DNA from: a virus | Length of the DNA: 25,612 nt | IMG/VR virus record: IMGVR_UViG_3300027974_000145 | Coordinates: 1-25,612 of that record | Reading direction: 5' to 3' (one strand) | Part shown: one piece after another, positions 15,430-22,779 of the stretch | Layout: each line of letters starts with the position of its first letter | How positions within the stretch are numbered: position 1 is the stretch's first letter | Position numbers and translations under genes: made by a program | The notes under the pieces: model-generated | Told to the model about the DNA's origin: nothing | Databases searched by the model: none | Seen by the model: only the letters and a program-made list of their open reading frames with translations

Positions 15430-15741
15430 CTACTTCTTAGTGTCCTTTTCCGCCCGCTTCTCCAGCATGGCGACACGTTCCGAGAGGATGGCAAGCTGCC
15501 CGGCCGGCTTGTGCTGCCAAAAACCGTAGGACTTCCACGCCGGGAACTCATTCACGCCCGGGTCATCGACATGGTGGACGGACGACTTCTCCGTCCCGCC
15601 GTAGCCTGGGGAGATAGCCCACAACGTGAGAGTGCGGGCAGAGACATCCGTAACCAGGGCCGGAACTGGCTTGGCCCCCTCATGGGCATGGAAGAAGACA
15701 AACTCGCCCAATTCGGCCTTGGGCATGACGAAATCGCTCAT
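15430..15741 (-). CDS. Small beta-rich protein with C-terminal coiled coil
   Basis: 103 residues from the ATG at 15741, which overlaps the terminase stop (ATGA); the longer frame from 15885 would lie mostly inside the terminase gene. The N-terminal part is beta-rich with GEFVFFHAHEGAKPVPALV and an RTLTLWAISPGYGG strand, followed by a VHHVDDP loop. The C-terminal 20-25 residues form a charged helix with LAILSERVAMLEKRAEK heptads. The fold may be SH3-like. I have a memory of similar small proteins in other phages but no function. It is coupled to the large terminase. Confidence 0.8.
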   Translation of the reverse strand: MSDFVMPKAELGEFVFFHAHEGAKPVPALVTDVSARTLTLWAISPGYGGTEKSSVHHVDDPGVNEFPAWKSYGFWQHKPAGQLAILSERVAMLEKRAEKDTKK

Positions 15742-17417
15742 TGGTATTTCCCTTTCGGAGAGAGGTACAAGACACCGTCGTCGTCTTTCTGTTGGCGGCG
15801 GCGCTTGTCGGCCAGATACTTCACCCACCATGGCTCTGGCCCGGTAACCCTGGGGGGCTTGTGATACTTGGGTTCGTAGGCACACATGTACTCTGCGGCC
15901 TGACAGGCGTGGACTTCGCCTCGCGTCTGCGGTTCGTCGGTCACGTAGACCTGACCGTTCACCGTAGTGGTCTTCTTGCGGTAGCGCTTAATCTCTCGCA
16001 GGAAGTTGGGGCAGCCCCCATCCAGGACTTTGAACCGCGTCGTCCCGTCTCCTTGGATGTGGAGGAGCTTCCGCATCAGAGCCGTGCGGGCCGGGATGTC
16101 GTCTGAGCCTGGAGTAAATCCGAAGCCAGATATCTGCGAGCGGATGTTCCGCTTCTTCAGTTCCTCGCTGTATAGCTCATGCGGGAGTCTTCCTGACCCA
16201 AGGTCGCGGAGCATGCCGCCGTGCATGTCCATGATCCAGTTGTAGAAGTGCTGGTTCTGCGCCTTGGCTGCGAACTGCTCACCGAATATCAGGGCGTTGC
16301 ACTGCCGGATGTACAGTTCGTCATAGAACAGGATGAATCGCTCATCGGGCGGGATGGCTGCGAAGAGGCACGCCATGACCGTATGCCCAGGATCGATGGC
16401 AACGTATCTGGTCCAGTCGCTGGGGACTTGCCCGTCCGGGAGATGAGATCGTGGCATGACATGGACCGCCGTGTTGAACGTCGGATACATGAGCGTGGAT
16501 TCGGTGGTGAACTCGCCTTCCGCACGCATGCGGAGTTCATCTACACCGAGAGCCGACCAGCGTTCGATGTTCTTCTTTTTCTCTTCGTCATCAATCGCGG
16601 AGTTATCCAAGAAGCGCAGCGTGAACTTGCGGATGATTGCGTTGGGGTCGTTCTCCGCCTTCTCGGCACGTTCACACAGTCCAAGGAGCGCATCATTCTT
16701 GGAATGTGGCATGGCCGACCAAATAAAGCGGCCTTTGCGATCCGCGAGGCGAGCCTGCATTTCCCCCACCCAAGATTCATTGGACAAATCTTCGTCACAC
16801 CAAACCAAATCGGCCGCGAAACCTTGCGGGGGTTCACCTTCCGATGAGAAGCAGTAGATCGTCCATCCGGTGATCAACTCAGCCTTCTGGAGATAGCCGG
16901 CGTTCTTCTGCACCCAAGCGATTTCTTTGATCATTCTTGGAGGGATCAGAGGAGGCGCTGGTTTGGCCTCTCCCCTTCTCGCATCGTCCTTGCCGGGAAT
17001 GAATGCCCGCCACTTGTTCGTCTCCTCGTCCCGGATCATTCGGAACGCACCGGGGCGAAACAGGATCCTGTGGATGACCATTCCGATGTGGGTCCACCCC
17101 TTTCCCACGATCACAAGGTTGCCGCCCTCTTTGGGGTATTTGTTGTGCGGGTCTTGGCCTGTCGCAGCCCTAGCGATTTCTGCCGCAACACACAGCGTTT
17201 TCCCTGCACGGTTTCCGCCGATCACGATCCGCTCGCTCGCCATGCACTGGTGGATTTCGTCCTGCTTGGGCATGGGCGTGTACAGCCGCAACGCCTCAAT
17301 ACGACGTTCCGCGATCTCCTGCTGCAACTCCTTCATGGAGTCCAGCGCGTGCTTCGTCATGCCCGCAATCGGGGCACTAGCGGTCGGAGGTGGGGGGATC
17401 TTGGGGTGCTTGCGCAT
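15738..17417 (-). CDS. terL: Terminase large subunit
   Basis: 559 residues. The ATPase domain shows Walker A GGNRAGKT at 67-74 and Walker B DLVWCDED ending at 210, with a coupling-type region after it (WSAMPHSK). The nuclease domain shows the first acidic strand AIDPG with Asp342, then IMDMHGG with Asp397, and a final EVHACQAAEYM where the usual Asp seems to be Gln506. It is the motor and nuclease that cuts and pumps DNA through the portal. The start at 17417 overlaps the preceding small gene by 41 bases and has a poor ribosome site; the ATG at 17360 would remove the overlap and loses only a Pro-rich leader. The length is normal for the family. Confidence 0.95.
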   Translation of the reverse strand: MRKHPKIPPPPTASAPIAGMTKHALDSMKELQQEIAERRIEALRLYTPMPKQDEIHQCMASERIVIGGNRAGKTLCVAAEIARAATGQDPHNKYPKEGGNLVIVGKGWTHIGMVIHRILFRPGAFRMIRDEETNKWRAFIPGKDDARRGEAKPAPPLIPPRMIKEIAWVQKNAGYLQKAELITGWTIYCFSSEGEPPQGFAADLVWCDEDLSNESWVGEMQARLADRKGRFIWSAMPHSKNDALLGLCERAEKAENDPNAIIRKFTLRFLDNSAIDDEEKKKNIERWSALGVDELRMRAEGEFTTESTLMYPTFNTAVHVMPRSHLPDGQVPSDWTRYVAIDPGHTVMACLFAAIPPDERFILFYDELYIRQCNALIFGEQFAAKAQNQHFYNWIMDMHGGMLRDLGSGRLPHELYSEELKKRNIRSQISGFGFTPGSDDIPARTALMRKLLHIQGDGTTRFKVLDGGCPNFLREIKRYRKKTTTVNGQVYVTDEPQTRGEVHACQAAEYMCAYEPKYHKPPRVTGPEPWWVKYLADKRRRQQKDDDGVLYLSPKGKYQ

Positions 17418-17571
17418 TGAGTTCAGAGAGGACGATGTCTATGGCTTCCACTATCGACTTGTCGGACGGTCTGGTCCCGGTGAGGAACTCTGAGCAATAC
17501 CGTCTCAGGTTCTTCAGGACGACGACCGCATCACCCAGCCGCTGGAGTTCTGTTTGCGTTTTCATGTTCAC
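17377..17571 (-). CDS. Small helical protein between terminase genes
   Basis: 64 residues from a GTG at 17571 overlapping the upstream stop (GTGA), or 62 from the ATG at 17565. The chain is helical: TELQRLGDAVVVLKNLRRYC, then a GTRPSDKSIVEAIDIVLSEL segment and a Pro-rich end. No catalytic motif is visible. It overlaps the start of the large terminase by 41 bases if that gene begins at 17417. Position suggests a packaging accessory, but nothing in the sequence proves it. Confidence 0.65.
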   Translation of the reverse strand: MNMKTQTELQRLGDAVVVLKNLRRYCSEFLTGTRPSDKSIVEAIDIVLSELNAQAPQDPPTSDR

Positions 17572-18212
17572 CGCACATCGTTTCCGGAGTTGTCATGGGG
17601 AAGCGGCTGTCCCCGCTCTCCATCGGTGTCGGGGGATACCGGAGGCACAACCCAATTCGTGGCTCCTTGTTGACTTCGATCCACCACTTGCAAGTTTCGC
17701 ACTGCGTCATTGAGGTCTTTCTGTGGTAAGGCGTTGATAACCGTCGCCGCTTCCAGAACACGCTTCTGTAGCTCCGTTTCCAATTCGTCTTCGGACCAGA
17801 GGGTGAGCGGTTTCTTCGCACCACCATCGGCGGAATTTTGTGCAGTGAGCCGGACCATCGTCTCCAGCATCTTGGTCCTAAATGCACCGCCGGCAGGGGC
17901 GTCGTAGAACTGCTTCATCCAGGCATTGCCGAATCCAGCCACGCCACCGAAGTAGGTGTAGAGAATCTCCACCAGCTCAGAGGAATGGGGGATGTTCGAT
18001 CCACCCAGGCGGGCGGCGGCGATGAAGAGATCGACCGCACCCTTCTCAATCTCTTCCAGCTTCTTGTCGGTCTTACGCTTGCGCTTCTTCTTCGCAATCG
18101 TATTGCGGCAGTGACGGCACTTGGAGTGATAGCCGTCCTTCGACTTGTGGAAGTGTTTGGGGTCTAGCGGGTAGGTCTTGCCGCACTCGGCGCAGGTCCG
18201 TTCGCTAGACAC
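17568..18212 (-). CDS. Zinc-ribbon protein, small terminase subunit candidate
   Basis: 214 residues, starting at a GTG that overlaps the glycosyltransferase stop by 8 bases. A zinc ribbon lies at residues 7-35 (Cys7, Cys10, Cys32, Cys35; CAECGKTYPLDPKHF and CRHCRN), followed by a very basic patch (KKKRKRKTDKK). Residues about 50-160 are helical, with an LVEILYTYFGGVAGFGNAW core and a WSEDELETELQKRVLEA helix; the last 35 residues look disordered. The place just upstream of the large terminase and the DNA-binding-like N-terminus suggest the small terminase subunit. The ribbon replaces the usual helix-turn-helix, and I have no alignment to confirm it; a regulator is the alternative. Confidence 0.8.
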   Translation of the reverse strand: MSSERTCAECGKTYPLDPKHFHKSKDGYHSKCRHCRNTIAKKKRKRKTDKKLEEIEKGAVDLFIAAARLGGSNIPHSSELVEILYTYFGGVAGFGNAWMKQFYDAPAGGAFRTKMLETMVRLTAQNSADGGAKKPLTLWSEDELETELQKRVLEAATVINALPQKDLNDAVRNLQVVDRSQQGATNWVVPPVSPDTDGERGQPLPHDNSGNDVR

Positions 18213-19062
18213 TCACTTTGAACTTGGGCTTTAGGTCCACGATCTTCACGGCCGAATCGAAGTTGGCTTCCCAGGACTGCTTCAGCTTCTCGGAGATGTG
18301 CTTGGCTTCGATGAACTGCGGCTTGCCGACGCACTTCGGCTTCCAGTGGCCCGCCCAAGCATCCCAGTTACAGAACACGGGGTTGTAGCCCAGCTTCTGC
18401 GTGCCAACCAACGACAGATCGCGTGTCATGGTTACGTCTTCCGTCGATGCCTTTTCGGCCTGATAGCGATCACTCCACTCGTAAAAAAACCAGGGCTTGT
18501 CTGCTTCGGTCTTGGGTTCCGTGAGTTCAAAGGCCCGCATGTCGTACATGATCAGACCCGTGGGGAGCGCAGCACATTCCTGGATGCCGGACAGCTTCAC
18601 GGCCTGAGAGCGTTCGTACATCTTCAACTGGAAGTCCGGATTCGGATTGTCGGTCTGCATGTTCCGCCACTCAAAGACGTACACGCACTCCATCGGAGGC
18701 GGGCCGCAGTACGGGGCACCGATGACACACGGGCCCTTTTCGTAGTGGTCGTACAGGAACGAAAAGGACGAGGTGAAGAACGGCTTGCCGCCCTGTTCGC
18801 AGTCAGGCTTCATGTCCGAATCGATCATCACCAACACATCCACCCCGTACTCGCGGGCCTGGAGAACGGCCCGGTTGCGGGTCATGGTGATCGGCGTGTC
18901 GGCAAGGTTCCAGATGCGGATGTTCTCAATCCGTGGATCCCGGGAAGCCTCGGCAACGAGGGGTGTCATCCACTCCCTGATGTCTGGGACTTCAGAGGAA
19001 ATCCCGCCGTTGCCGCCGTAGGAGAACGTAACCAGACCGACGTTCAGCTTGCGTTGTTGCAT
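18205..19062 (-). CDS. GT-A fold glycosyltransferase
   Basis: 285 residues with an excellent ribosome site (GAGGTGA) before the ATG at 19062. The N-terminal Rossmann-like strand is KLNVGLVTFSYGG. Residues 73-83 are GVDVLVMIDSD, the metal-binding DxD motif of GT-A enzymes (Asp81, Asp83). Later motifs are ALPTGLIMYDMRAF at about 165-178 and STEDVTM at 206-212 (Glu208, Asp209), plus His239 in AGHWKPKC, which fits the acceptor/metal side of the fold. It would transfer a sugar from a nucleotide sugar to a virion protein, host glycan or phage DNA; the acceptor cannot be read from sequence. It is the first gene after a strong promoter and upstream of the packaging genes. Confidence 0.88.
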   Translation of the reverse strand: MQQRKLNVGLVTFSYGGNGGISSEVPDIREWMTPLVAEASRDPRIENIRIWNLADTPITMTRNRAVLQAREYGVDVLVMIDSDMKPDCEQGGKPFFTSSFSFLYDHYEKGPCVIGAPYCGPPPMECVYVFEWRNMQTDNPNPDFQLKMYERSQAVKLSGIQECAALPTGLIMYDMRAFELTEPKTEADKPWFFYEWSDRYQAEKASTEDVTMTRDLSLVGTQKLGYNPVFCNWDAWAGHWKPKCVGKPQFIEAKHISEKLKQSWEANFDSAVKIVDLKPKFKVSV

Positions 19063-19066
19063 GTTA

Positions 19067-19073
19067 TCACCTC
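19067..19073 (-). promoter_or_regulatory. Ribosome binding site of the glycosyltransferase gene
   Basis: GAGGTGA on the minus strand, 4 bases before the ATG at 19062. It is one of the best matches to the anti-Shine-Dalgarno sequence in the window and fixes this start. Confidence 0.7.
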
Positions 19074-19084
19074 GGGGGAGAGTG

Positions 19085-19113
19085 ATGGTATCAAATTAGT
19101 GTACGGATGTCAA
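19085..19113 (-). promoter_or_regulatory. Sigma70-type promoter for the packaging operon
   Basis: The minus strand has a perfect TTGACA (19108-19113), a 17-base spacer and TACCAT (19085-19090), followed by a short leader to the glycosyltransferase ATG. The -35 overlaps the stop codon of the preceding gene. It matches the bacterial housekeeping promoter well except at two -10 bases, and lies in the only real gap before the glycosyltransferase. Confidence 0.65.
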
Positions 19114-19745
19114 CGTAACGAGAACGGGTTTTGCCAGCCGCTCTGCACCATGTCGCCGGCCTGTGACCAGAGCGAGTTCACATCGAAAGACGGGCGACCC
19201 ATGCTGCCGTCAGGCGTTCGCTGGTAGGCCGACAGCCTCCGGTTGAGGAGGTCGATAAACGCATCGCGTCGTCCGTAGTCAGGAGTCTCTGCGCTCTGGC
19301 CGGTAAAGTCCTTTGAGCGTTGTTCAAAGAACTTGGGGCGTTCGTAGGCGTACGCCAGATTGCCCTGGTTCCCTTCGCCGGCTACGGAACGCTCAGATCG
19401 CGTACGCCCAGTGGGGTCAATACGTCGCGTATAGTTTATGCCGGGTGCCGAAAAGCTCTGTGCTTCTGGAGCGCCTTGCGGGCGGGTCTGGTTCCACGCC
19501 TGTGCAAACGCCGTGTTGGACTGCGGAGCCGACAGGGCCTGCGCAGCCTTGGGGACAGAGAACGGCGTGTAGGCGTTCCCTGAGACATCCTTAAAACGAG
19601 ACATATCGACTGGCTGTGAGATCGGCCGTGGAGCGGGCTGTTGGCTGATGGTCTGCGGCTTGGGGATTGAAGCGCTGTTCCACTGCCCGCCGTTGTGGGA
19701 CCACCGTGGATCGTTGTATCCACCTCCCTGCGTCTGGATGTCCAC
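19110..19745 (-). CDS. Gln/Pro/Ser-rich protein of unknown function
   Basis: 211 residues starting at a GTG overlapping the upstream TAG (TAGTG), behind an AAGGGTGA ribosome site. The N-terminal half is low-complexity, rich in Gln, Pro, Ser and Asn (PKPQTISQQPAPRPISQP at about 29-46), probably disordered. The C-terminal half has DAFIDLLNRRLSAYQ helices and an FDVNSLWSQAGDMVQSGWQ segment. There is no signal peptide or membrane span. It lies between the capsid and packaging operons. Disordered N-termini are common in minor head proteins, but I do not recognise it. Confidence 0.8.
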   Translation of the reverse strand: MDIQTQGGGYNDPRWSHNGGQWNSASIPKPQTISQQPAPRPISQPVDMSRFKDVSGNAYTPFSVPKAAQALSAPQSNTAFAQAWNQTRPQGAPEAQSFSAPGINYTRRIDPTGRTRSERSVAGEGNQGNLAYAYERPKFFEQRSKDFTGQSAETPDYGRRDAFIDLLNRRLSAYQRTPDGSMGRPSFDVNSLWSQAGDMVQSGWQNPFSLR

Positions 19746-19894
19746 TATTCGTCACCCTTCTTCGTTGGGATGCTGTCCAAGCCCATGCCCGTGCCATGGA
19801 GCATGCGCAGTTTGATGATGTCCACGGACTCAGGCTTCCGGGTCTCGGCAATGAGTTGCCGGAGGTAGTCCAGGTTCTGGATTGCTGGTTCCAT
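19745..19894 (-). CDS. 49-residue protein starting at the terminator T-tract
   Basis: The frame runs from an ATG at 19894 to the TAG at 19745, which overlaps the GTG of the next gene. It encodes a helical chain (MEPAIQNLDYLRQLIAETRK), then SVDIIKLRMLHGTGMG and a basic end. There is no ribosome site: the ATG follows the TTTTCTTT tail of the terminator directly. It must be reached by read-through, by leaderless initiation or not at all. Its coupling to the next gene and sensible amino-acid content support a gene; the missing ribosome site is the main doubt. Confidence 0.55.
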   Translation of the reverse strand: MEPAIQNLDYLRQLIAETRKPESVDIIKLRMLHGTGMGLDSIPTKKGDE

Positions 19895-19932
19895 AAAGAA
19901 AACGCCGCTGGCCAGTTGCCCAGCCAGCGGCG
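19895..19932 (-). terminator. Intrinsic terminator after the capsid genes
   Basis: On the minus strand a perfect 10-base-pair stem (19923-19932 with 19903-19912, GC-rich) with a 10-base loop is followed by TTTTCTTT. It lies about 28 bases after the stop of the decoration candidate. This is the clearest terminator in the window and ends the head module. Confidence 0.85.
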
Positions 19933-19960
19933 CCCCCGATTGCCCTGTGACGGGCAGTTC

Positions 19961-20551
19961 TTAGTAGCGGGTCTTCACGATGGCCAGAACGTTCGCCCCA
20001 GTGGTCGCACCCGTGCTGCACGCACGGCCGAGAACACCAAGACCGTTGTCGCCGGCACCAGTCGTCGCAGCACCCACGCCGCTCTTCGTCACGCGGCCAG
20101 CCGTGGTGCCCGTCGAAGCCGCAGCGGTGATCGCCGCGAGACGGTCGCCCACAACCAGATCCGAACCGCTGAGAGCAACAGCCACTTCAGTCGGACCTTC
20201 CACCGTGACCCAGAACACATCGTTCACCGCAACGCCCGTCGCCGCGAGGTACTCGTCCACCACGCCAACGCGCTCTTCGTTGGTCGCCGTGCTGTAGCCC
20301 TTCGTCTGCGTGAACGACGCCAGACCAGCCGTGCCCGTGTCGAACGACACCACCCGCTTGGGGGCCAGCGCGATGGTGGACGCATTCCGCACGGCAACAC
20401 AGGTCTTCACCCGGTTGCTGCGGATCTGGCCCGTGACGGGATTCACATCCGGGAACTGCTTCACAGCCCCAACCCAATTAGCACCGTCATTGGCGCCGGT
20501 GACCCCAAGGGTCTGACCAAGCGAGAACGGCGGATCAACAAGAAGACTCAT
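19961..20551 (-). CDS. Capsid decoration / minor head protein candidate
   Basis: 196 residues. The start at 20551 has an AGAGGTGAT ribosome site and lies 18 bases after the capsid gene stop. The chain is Ala/Gly/Thr/Val-rich with alternating strands: VAVRNASTIALAPKRVVSF, then VNDVFWVTVEGPTEVAVAL and a Gly/Thr/Ala-rich TTGAGDNGLGVLGRA segment. This matches the compact beta proteins that often follow the major capsid gene and decorate the head (DUF2190-like in layout, from memory). No signal peptide or metal motif is visible. It is the last gene before the terminator, so it is likely made in high amount with the capsid protein. Confidence 0.83.
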   Translation of the reverse strand: MSLLVDPPFSLGQTLGVTGANDGANWVGAVKQFPDVNPVTGQIRSNRVKTCVAVRNASTIALAPKRVVSFDTGTAGLASFTQTKGYSTATNEERVGVVDEYLAATGVAVNDVFWVTVEGPTEVAVALSGSDLVVGDRLAAITAAASTGTTAGRVTKSGVGAATTGAGDNGLGVLGRACSTGATTGANVLAIVKTRY

Positions 20552-20569
20552 TTCAGATCACCTCTTTCT

Positions 20570-21679
20570 TTAGGCAAGGGCTGCGAGTTTGAAGAAGTTG
20601 CGCGGGCTCTTAAATTTAAGGTTGCCCAACGTTGACACAACGTAGCGATACTGCTGGGTGATCTCGTCGTAGAACGGGCCCTCAGAGTTGAGAAGCTGTC
20701 CTTCCATGCAGAGCAACTCCATGTTGCCGATGGCGAGACCGTAGCCAACGTCGGCCGGAATCGAATTTTCCGCCGACACCTCAACTCCGTCGAACTCAAA
20801 CACATCCGTGAAGCCATAGCTCCGCAGACCGTTCTGACGGCTGACGATGACCCGCTCCTTGTCGTCCAGCTTGTTCAGGAAGTCGATGTACCAACGACGG
20901 TTCAGGAGAACCATGTCGATCTGGTCTTCCTTCGTATCGTTGCGACGAGCCTGATGCAACGCCTCGCGAAGAGCCTTGGTGCAGTTGGCTGCCCAGGTCG
21001 TACCGCCGAAGTAGCTGCTGGTCACGTTCGCAATGACCGGCGAGTAGAAGTCATACTCAGGATCGGCCTCACCGTTGGGCCAAACGCCAGTCTTCTGCGA
21101 GCCGCCGTACGCGCCCAGGACGGTCGAAAGACCGGCATAGGTGTCGGTCGGATAGCCAAACGGATCCAGTGCGTTTGCCGTACGCTGGGCGCCAGTGGAC
21201 ACGTTGATCGTGCCGTTGGCCGCAAGGAACGACTCCAGGCCGTGGAAGCGAAGCTCGTTGCCGGCAGCGTAGCCGTCAACCACCCACTCCTTCGCAAGGT
21301 ACTGCTCCATGCTGGTCAGAAGACGCGAAGCCATCTTGCCAGCAACGTTGACAAGAGCTTGTGCGCTACGATTTTCCAACATTTCCTTCTTGTAGATCGC
21401 GTCGGTCACCTGCGCACCGCGATACTCCAACTCGGCAGACTTCCAGAGGTTCTGGCGAGCGAACGAGCGAGGAGTTTCGCCGTTGTTACCAGATGGGGTA
21501 TGGTTGCGATACTGGATTTCCCAGTCGAAACCTCGTCCCGACATGTTGGTGCGAATGTTGCCGCTGCCTTCCAAAGCAGCGAACACCTTGTACTTCCGCA
21601 ACGAGGCGACCTCTTCCTCCCGAAGGTGGTTGACAATCGTCGTTGCGATGGAACGTGCCCAGTCAGTCGAACTAGCCAT
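20570..21679 (-). CDS. Major capsid protein
   Basis: 369 residues. The ATG overlaps the scaffold stop (TAATG) and follows a GGAG ribosome site. The N-terminal arm is helical (TIVNHLREEEVASLRKYKVF), then GFDWEIQYRNHTP, a long helix (KMASRLLTSMEQYLAKEWVV at about 115-134), and an alternating beta/helix body with MVLLNRRWYIDFLNKLDD. The C-terminal part has VEVSAENSIPADVGYGLAIG and a final LGNLKFKSPRNFFKLAAL. Its length, the gene before it (scaffold type) and the beta-rich gene after it all fit an HK97-fold major capsid protein. It is the most abundant product expected from this window. No protease gene is visible nearby, so maturation may not need one. Confidence 0.9.
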   Translation of the reverse strand: MASSTDWARSIATTIVNHLREEEVASLRKYKVFAALEGSGNIRTNMSGRGFDWEIQYRNHTPSGNNGETPRSFARQNLWKSAELEYRGAQVTDAIYKKEMLENRSAQALVNVAGKMASRLLTSMEQYLAKEWVVDGYAAGNELRFHGLESFLAANGTINVSTGAQRTANALDPFGYPTDTYAGLSTVLGAYGGSQKTGVWPNGEADPEYDFYSPVIANVTSSYFGGTTWAANCTKALREALHQARRNDTKEDQIDMVLLNRRWYIDFLNKLDDKERVIVSRQNGLRSYGFTDVFEFDGVEVSAENSIPADVGYGLAIGNMELLCMEGQLLNSEGPFYDEITQQYRYVVSTLGNLKFKSPRNFFKLAALA

Positions 21680-22707
21680 TAAAGGACTCCATCGTTAACG
21701 AGTTGGCCTTTCAGCCGCTCTTCAAAACTCATCCGAGAACGCGGTGCCCTCGGCTCTGTGGTGCCTGCACTTCGATTCGGAGCGCGGGTTGCACGCTCGC
21801 GAAGGAACTGCATGTTCTGTTGTGCAACGGGGTCAACGGGGGCTTGGGGCTGCATGGGGGGCTGCGGGGCGAGGCCCTGCGGCGGAGCCTGCGGCGCGGG
21901 CTGCTGCATCTGCTGGTAGCGCAGGTTCAGGAGATCCCGCTGGAGCATTCCAGTCGCGTACTGCCAACGGGCCTTGGGATCCTGGATGCCGATCTGCTGG
22001 GCTTGGCCGATGTACGCCTGGATGGCCTGACCTTCACGGCTCACCGATCCGTCCTGGTTGTAGAGCCAGTCGGAGTTCTGACGTTCCAGGTCGGAGACGT
22101 AGTTCTGCGACTGATACTGGCCCAGTTGCTGTTGCACAAGCTCTTGGGCCTTCTGCATCGCAACCTGTTCAACGAACGGCTTCAGCGTGTTCTCGGGATC
22201 CGTGACCAGCTTGCGAGCGAAGTTCGCGGTGTAGTCCTGGTACTTCCGGAGAGCCTGCTGGGCCTCAAACGGAGCGTTGGGGTCGATGACCTCTTTGCCC
22301 GTCTGGGGGTCGCGGACGATGTACGACTTGTAGGTGTCTTCGATGGACGGGGGGTTCCACCACTTCGGCTGCTCGGGAGCCTTGGGGCGGCTGGCTTCCT
22401 GCTGGGCCGAGAGCCACTGCTGATACTTCTCGCGGTTCTGGACGTAGTCCGTGGTGTGCGGGATCAACGACTGGAACTGCTGAAGCTGACGCTGGGTCTC
22501 ACCGTAGCCGTTGAATGCGCGGTACAGGTTTTGGGCGATGGCGAGATCGTCTTGGCCCTGGAACTCGGGGAGATGGCGGAACGCTTCGTAGGGGGAAGCG
22601 AAGCTCTCGCTCTGAGGAGCAGGCGCCGACTGCGGAGGAGCGGAATCAACAGGAGCCGAAACGGGGGCTTCGGAAACGGATTCGGTCTGGAGAAGTTCGT
22701 CGGACAT
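21679..22707 (-). CDS. Scaffolding protein candidate
   Basis: 342 residues with a GAAGGTGA ribosome site. The N-terminus is acidic and Pro/Ser/Ala-rich (about 1-36), then a helical part (EFQGQDDLAIAQNLYRAF, EKYQQWLSAQQEASR), a Gln-rich helical region (QKAQELVQQQLGQYQSQN), a Pro/Gln-rich linker at about 268-300 and a basic tail with SRMSFEERLKGQL. There is no enzyme motif. This layout, with an acidic helical body and a short basic C-terminal capsid-contact helix, is typical of scaffolding proteins and is found just upstream of the major capsid gene. A fused protease was not seen. Confidence 0.82.
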   Translation of the reverse strand: MSDELLQTESVSEAPVSAPVDSAPPQSAPAPQSESFASPYEAFRHLPEFQGQDDLAIAQNLYRAFNGYGETQRQLQQFQSLIPHTTDYVQNREKYQQWLSAQQEASRPKAPEQPKWWNPPSIEDTYKSYIVRDPQTGKEVIDPNAPFEAQQALRKYQDYTANFARKLVTDPENTLKPFVEQVAMQKAQELVQQQLGQYQSQNYVSDLERQNSDWLYNQDGSVSREGQAIQAYIGQAQQIGIQDPKARWQYATGMLQRDLLNLRYQQMQQPAPQAPPQGLAPQPPMQPQAPVDPVAQQNMQFLRERATRAPNRSAGTTEPRAPRSRMSFEERLKGQLVNDGVL

Positions 22708-22756
22708 TTATTTCACCTTCGGGGGGAGGAGGTTCCTCTGGTGAACTAATGTCTAT

Positions 22757-22775
22757 GTAACTCCATTTTTGTTAC
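22757..22775. repeat. Short inverted repeat upstream of the scaffold gene
   Basis: GTAAC (22757-22761) and GTTAC (22771-22775) flank nine AT-rich bases, in a 72-base gap. There is no T-tract in the minus-strand direction, so it is not a terminator. It may be an operator or chance. Confidence 0.3.
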
Positions 22776-22779
22776 GGAT

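Noticed and set aside
15742-15885. Longer N-terminus for the 103-residue gene (start at 15885)
   Set aside because: It would lie inside the end of the terminase gene; the ATGA junction at 15738-15741 fits the coupling pattern used elsewhere.
16221-16847. Plus-strand open frame (208 codons) inside the terminase gene
   Set aside because: It lies wholly opposite clear terminase motifs and has no ribosome site or homology that I recognise.
21703-22749. Long plus-strand open frame (348 codons) opposite the scaffold candidate
   Set aside because: It is Leu/Gly/Arg-rich antisense of a gene full of CAG/CTG codons; the minus-strand gene fits the operon and the overlap with the capsid start.
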